From Flexifilum sp963727545 (lineage in GTDB: Bacteria; Chloroflexota; Anaerolineae; Aggregatilineales; Phototrophicaceae): a stretch of DNA of 64,000 bases. Under the pieces are notes generated by a model. The model was not told the DNA's origin and searched no databases. It worked only from the letters and a program-made list of their open reading frames with translations. The DNA lies in the NCBI GenBank assembly GCA_963727545.1, contig CAVSGS010000013.1, positions 399,932 through 463,931 of the forward strand, in the 5' to 3' direction. The position numbers and the translations under genes are program-made. This document shows, piece after piece, positions 61,557 to 64,000 of this stretch; position 1 is the first letter of the stretch; each line of letters begins with the position of its first letter.

Positions 61557-61703
61557 TTAGAGGGTGTTGATGACGTTCGAGAAAATGTTGCCGATGGCGG
61601 GTCCGAGCAGCGCCAGAATGACGATGACGACGACGGCGACCAGCACGAGGATAAGGGCGTATTCTACGAGACCTTGACCCTCTTCACGCGGTTGATACAT
61701 CAT
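61557..61703 (-). CDS. Flp/Fap-type type IVb pilin
   Basis: 48-aa protein: MMYQPREEGQGLVEYALILV, then a long hydrophobic helix (LVAVVVIVILALLGPAIGNI) and FSNVINTL. The Glu-Tyr pair just before the hydrophobic segment (GLVEYALIL) is the hallmark of Flp pilins, processed at the preceding Gly by a prepilin peptidase. It has a strong AAAGGAGG ribosome binding site and its own terminator. No tad assembly genes are in the window. Confidence 0.9.
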   Translation of the reverse strand: MMYQPREEGQGLVEYALILVLVAVVVIVILALLGPAIGNIFSNVINTL

Positions 61704-61919
61704 GGTGAAAGTTCCTCCTTTCCTCAAAAGATGATCTCATGCTAGCACGGGGTTTGAAAATGAGTCAATAAGGTTTTCCTCAACTTTCGTTAATTTTTCA
61801 TGCCATTTGTCATGTGATCATTCTTTGACATTCCCTTAGCCTAGCCTTAAAATCCGAGCCAAAATAGGCTGCCTAATACCAAGCAGTCCATATGTCTTTC
61901 TTTTGAGGAGTCGTTGAAT

Positions 61920-64000
61920 ATGAAAGAGTACACGACCGACAAGCTAAGGAATATTGCCTTTGTGGGCCATCAAAGCTCCGGGAAAACCTCGCTGGTCGAG
62001 GCTTTGTTATACAATACCGGAGCCATCAATCGGTTGGGCAAAATTGAGGAGAAGAACACGGTCTCTGACTGGGAGGATGACGCCAAGGATCGCGGGTTGT
62101 CGCTTTCGACTTCACTCGTCCCGGTCGAGTTCAACGATCACAAGATCAACATCCTTGACACGCCCGGTTACACCGATTTTCAGGGCGAGGTCAAGAACGC
62201 GATCCGGGTCGCCAACTCGATGCTGGTGGTCGTCGATGCCGTCTCCGGCGTCGAGGTCGGCACCGAGCTGGCTTGGCAGTACGCGCAAGCCTATCAGCAG
62301 CCGATCATTGTCACGATCAACAAGATGGATCGTGAGAACGCGAATTTCGAAAATACGCTCGAATCCCTGCGCAGTCACTTCCCGGAATACAAATTCATCC
62401 CCGTGATGATCCCGATCGGCGCGGAAGCCGAGTTCAAGGGTGTCGTCAACCTGCTGACCATGAAAGCTTATTATGATGCGGGGGCGGAGCGTTCCGATTT
62501 GCCCGCCGAAATGCAGGAAGCTGCGGATCCGGCGCACACGATACTGGTCGAAGCCGCCGCTGAAGCCGATGACAATTTAATCGAGAAGTATTTTGCCGAA
62601 GGCGACCTGTCGCGTGAGGAAATCCGCGACGGGATGCGTAAAGCCGCCCGCGATTCTGATCTGAAGACCGTGCCGGTGTTCGTCACGTCGGGCACCAAGA
62701 ATATCGGCACCGTTCCGCTGTTAGAAGCGCTGATCGCTTACGTCAGCCCACCGTCCGACCGCCGCGTGCAGGTTGTTCAGCCGGATGGCGAGCAGACGTT
62801 CCTGACCGCCCCGCAGAAAGACGACGGTCCGCTCGCGGCTTACGTCTTCAAGACCAGCAATGACCGCTTTGTCGGTACGCTCAACTACTTCCGCATCTTC
62901 TCCGGCACGCTCACCAACGAGACGCGCGCGTGGAACGCCACGCAGGGCGTCGAGGAGCGCTTCAACTCGCTGATGCTGATGCGCGGTAAAGAGCAGCTGG
63001 CGGCGGAAAAGCTGCACGCGGGTGACATCGGCGTCGTTGCCAAACTGACGCAGACCAAGACCGGCGACACCTTCAGCAGCAAAGATAACCCGATTCAGGT
63101 CTCGCGCCCGGTCTTCCCTGATCCGCTGTATCAGGTGGCTTTGCTGCCGCGCACGCAAGCCGACAGCGCGAAGATGGGTACCATCCTCACCAGCCTGTGC
63201 GAAGCCGATCCGACCCTGCGTTGGCGGCAAGACCCGGACGTCAAGCAGACGATCCTCGAAGGCATGGGCGAAATTCACATCAACGTGACGCTGGCGCGTG
63301 CCGAGAAGCTCGGCGTCGGCATCGACACGATTCCGCCGAAAGTCCCCTACCGCGAGACGGTCATGGGCACTGCCGAGGCGACCTACCGCCACAAGAAGCA
63401 GACCGGCGGGGCGGGGCAGTTCGCCGAAGTGTCGCTGCGGGTCGAGCCGAATCCCGGTAACGGCTTCGAGTTCGAGAAGCAGATCGTCGGCGGCGCGATT
63501 TCGGCGTCGTTCATCCCCTCGATTGAGAAGGGCATCCACTCGACGCTGGAACAGGGCGTCATGGCGGGTTTCCCGGTGGTGGACGTGAAAGCGATCGTCT
63601 TCGACGGCAAGGAACACCCGGTCAACTCGAAGGACATCGCCTTCCAGACCGCCGGACGTGAAGCCTTCCGCGATGCCTTCATGGAAGCCTCGCCCGCGCT
63701 GTTCGAGCCGATCATGGAAGTCAAGGTGACCGTGCCCGACACGATGATGGGCGACATTATGGGCGACCTGAACACCCGGCGCGCCCGCGTGCAGGGTATG
63801 GAGAACGACGGTCCGCGCGCGATCGTGGTCGCGCTGGTGCCGCAGGCGGAGATGATGCGCTACGGCAACGAACTCCGCTCGATGACCGGCGGACGCGGCA
63901 TCTATACGATGAAGTTCAGCCACTACGATCAGGTGCCGTTCCAGATCGCGCAGACCATCATCGCCCAGCACAAAGCTGAGGTCGAAGCCGCGCACTCGTA
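61920..64000 (+). CDS. Elongation factor G-like protein (EF-G2 type), runs off right edge
   Basis: GTPase of the EF-G family; 693 complete codons are visible and the frame is open to the window's end, close to the expected C-terminus. The P-loop is GHQSSGKTSLVEALL rather than the DAGKTT-type of canonical EF-G; DTPG and NKMD motifs follow, then domains II-V (GGRGIYTMKFSHYDQVPFQI near the end). The N-terminus (KEYTTDKLRNIAFVGHQSSG, GAINRLGKIEEKNTVSDWED) fits the EF-G2 group common in Actinobacteria and Chloroflexota. GAGGAG lies about 10 nt upstream of ATG 61920. Confidence 0.9.
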   Translation, partial: MKEYTTDKLRNIAFVGHQSSGKTSLVEALLYNTGAINRLGKIEEKNTVSDWEDDAKDRGLSLSTSLVPVEFNDHKINILDTPGYTDFQGEVKNAIRVANSMLVVVDAVSGVEVGTELAWQYAQAYQQPIIVTINKMDRENANFENTLESLRSHFPEYKFIPVMIPIGAEAEFKGVVNLLTMKAYYDAGAERSDLPAEMQEAADPAHTILVEAAAEADDNLIEKYFAEGDLSREEIRDGMRKAARDSDLKTVPVFVTSGTKNIGTVPLLEALIAYVSPPSDRRVQVVQPDGEQTFLTAPQKDDGPLAAYVFKTSNDRFVGTLNYFRIFSGTLTNETRAWNATQGVEERFNSLMLMRGKEQLAAEKLHAGDIGVVAKLTQTKTGDTFSSKDNPIQVSRPVFPDPLYQVALLPRTQADSAKMGTILTSLCEADPTLRWRQDPDVKQTILEGMGEIHINVTLARAEKLGVGIDTIPPKVPYRETVMGTAEATYRHKKQTGGAGQFAEVSLRVEPNPGNGFEFEKQIVGGAISASFIPSIEKGIHSTLEQGVMAGFPVVDVKAIVFDGKEHPVNSKDIAFQTAGREAFRDAFMEASPALFEPIMEVKVTVPDTMMGDIMGDLNTRRARVQGMENDGPRAIVVALVPQAEMMRYGNELRSMTGGRGIYTMKFSHYDQVPFQIAQTIIAQHKAEVEAAHS

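Overview
This 64-kb, GC-rich window comes from a bacterial chromosome, most likely of the phylum Chloroflexota (an Anaerolineae-like aerobic or facultative heterotroph). That assignment is inferred from the gene mix: GT-C glycosyltransferases, GAF-rich histidine kinases, an orphan Flp pilin, an EF-G2-type elongation factor, a B12-dependent acyl-CoA mutase with split subunits, and very many dispersed palindromic repeats. There are no rRNA genes, no convincing tRNA genes, no CRISPR array and no transposase.

Layout. 0-2.5 kb: biotin-dependent acyl-CoA carboxylase (carboxyltransferase end, biotin carboxylase, biotin carrier). 2.5-3.2 kb: VapBC-like toxin-antitoxin. 3.2-8.5 kb: GT-C glycosyltransferase, CHAD protein, a large membrane protein and a methyltransferase. 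8.6-12.1 kb: cytochrome P450 and the large subunit of a B12-dependent acyl-CoA mutase. 12.2-16.2 kb: DoxX/TetR/SDR cluster, YbaK-like deacylase, APH-type kinase. 16.2-21 kb: pfkA and dnaE. 21-28.8 kb: small enzymes (flavin-type oxidoreductase, PHB-depolymerase-like esterase, mutM, MBL hydrolase, adenosine deaminase) and small membrane proteins. 29-33.2 kb: secA and a PAS histidine kinase. 33.5-36 kb: an overlapping operon of B12-binding subunit, meaB and prs. 36.1-40.9 kb: a 1,388-residue GAF histidine kinase. 41.3-52.6 kb: thioredoxin, hrcA, a MarR/AhpD-like pair, grpE-dnaK, dnaJ, prmA. 52.9-57.2 kb: Ca2+-type P-ATPase, RelE-like module, ubiE/menG. 57.5-64 kb: GT-C enzyme, infA, rpsU, an S1-domain protein, Flp pilin and an EF-G-like protein running off the right edge.

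How the genes connect. The carboxylase, mutase large subunit, B12-binding subunit and MeaB chaperone together describe CoA-ester metabolism of odd- or branched-chain substrates. The mutase carries Phe89 and Gln207 where methylmalonyl-CoA mutases have Tyr and Arg, so it reads as an isobutyryl-CoA-type mutase. The chaperone genes form a scattered heat-shock set with their HrcA repressor, but I see no CIRCE operator.

The noncoding DNA is the most unusual part. At least five families of palindromic elements fill the gaps between genes: a 28-bp palindrome with fixed arms and a co-varying core, a 165-bp two-hairpin element with apparent target duplications, a 120-bp element into which the 165-bp element has inserted, a 276-bp four-hairpin composite, and others. 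Two genes end at a stop codon supplied by a 28-bp palindrome, and one carries two palindromes inside its reading frame. Separately, six conserved genes (methyltransferase, mutase, dnaE, thioredoxin, antitoxin, rpsU) are each broken by one single-base indel. Because several are essential, I read this mainly as residual assembly error.
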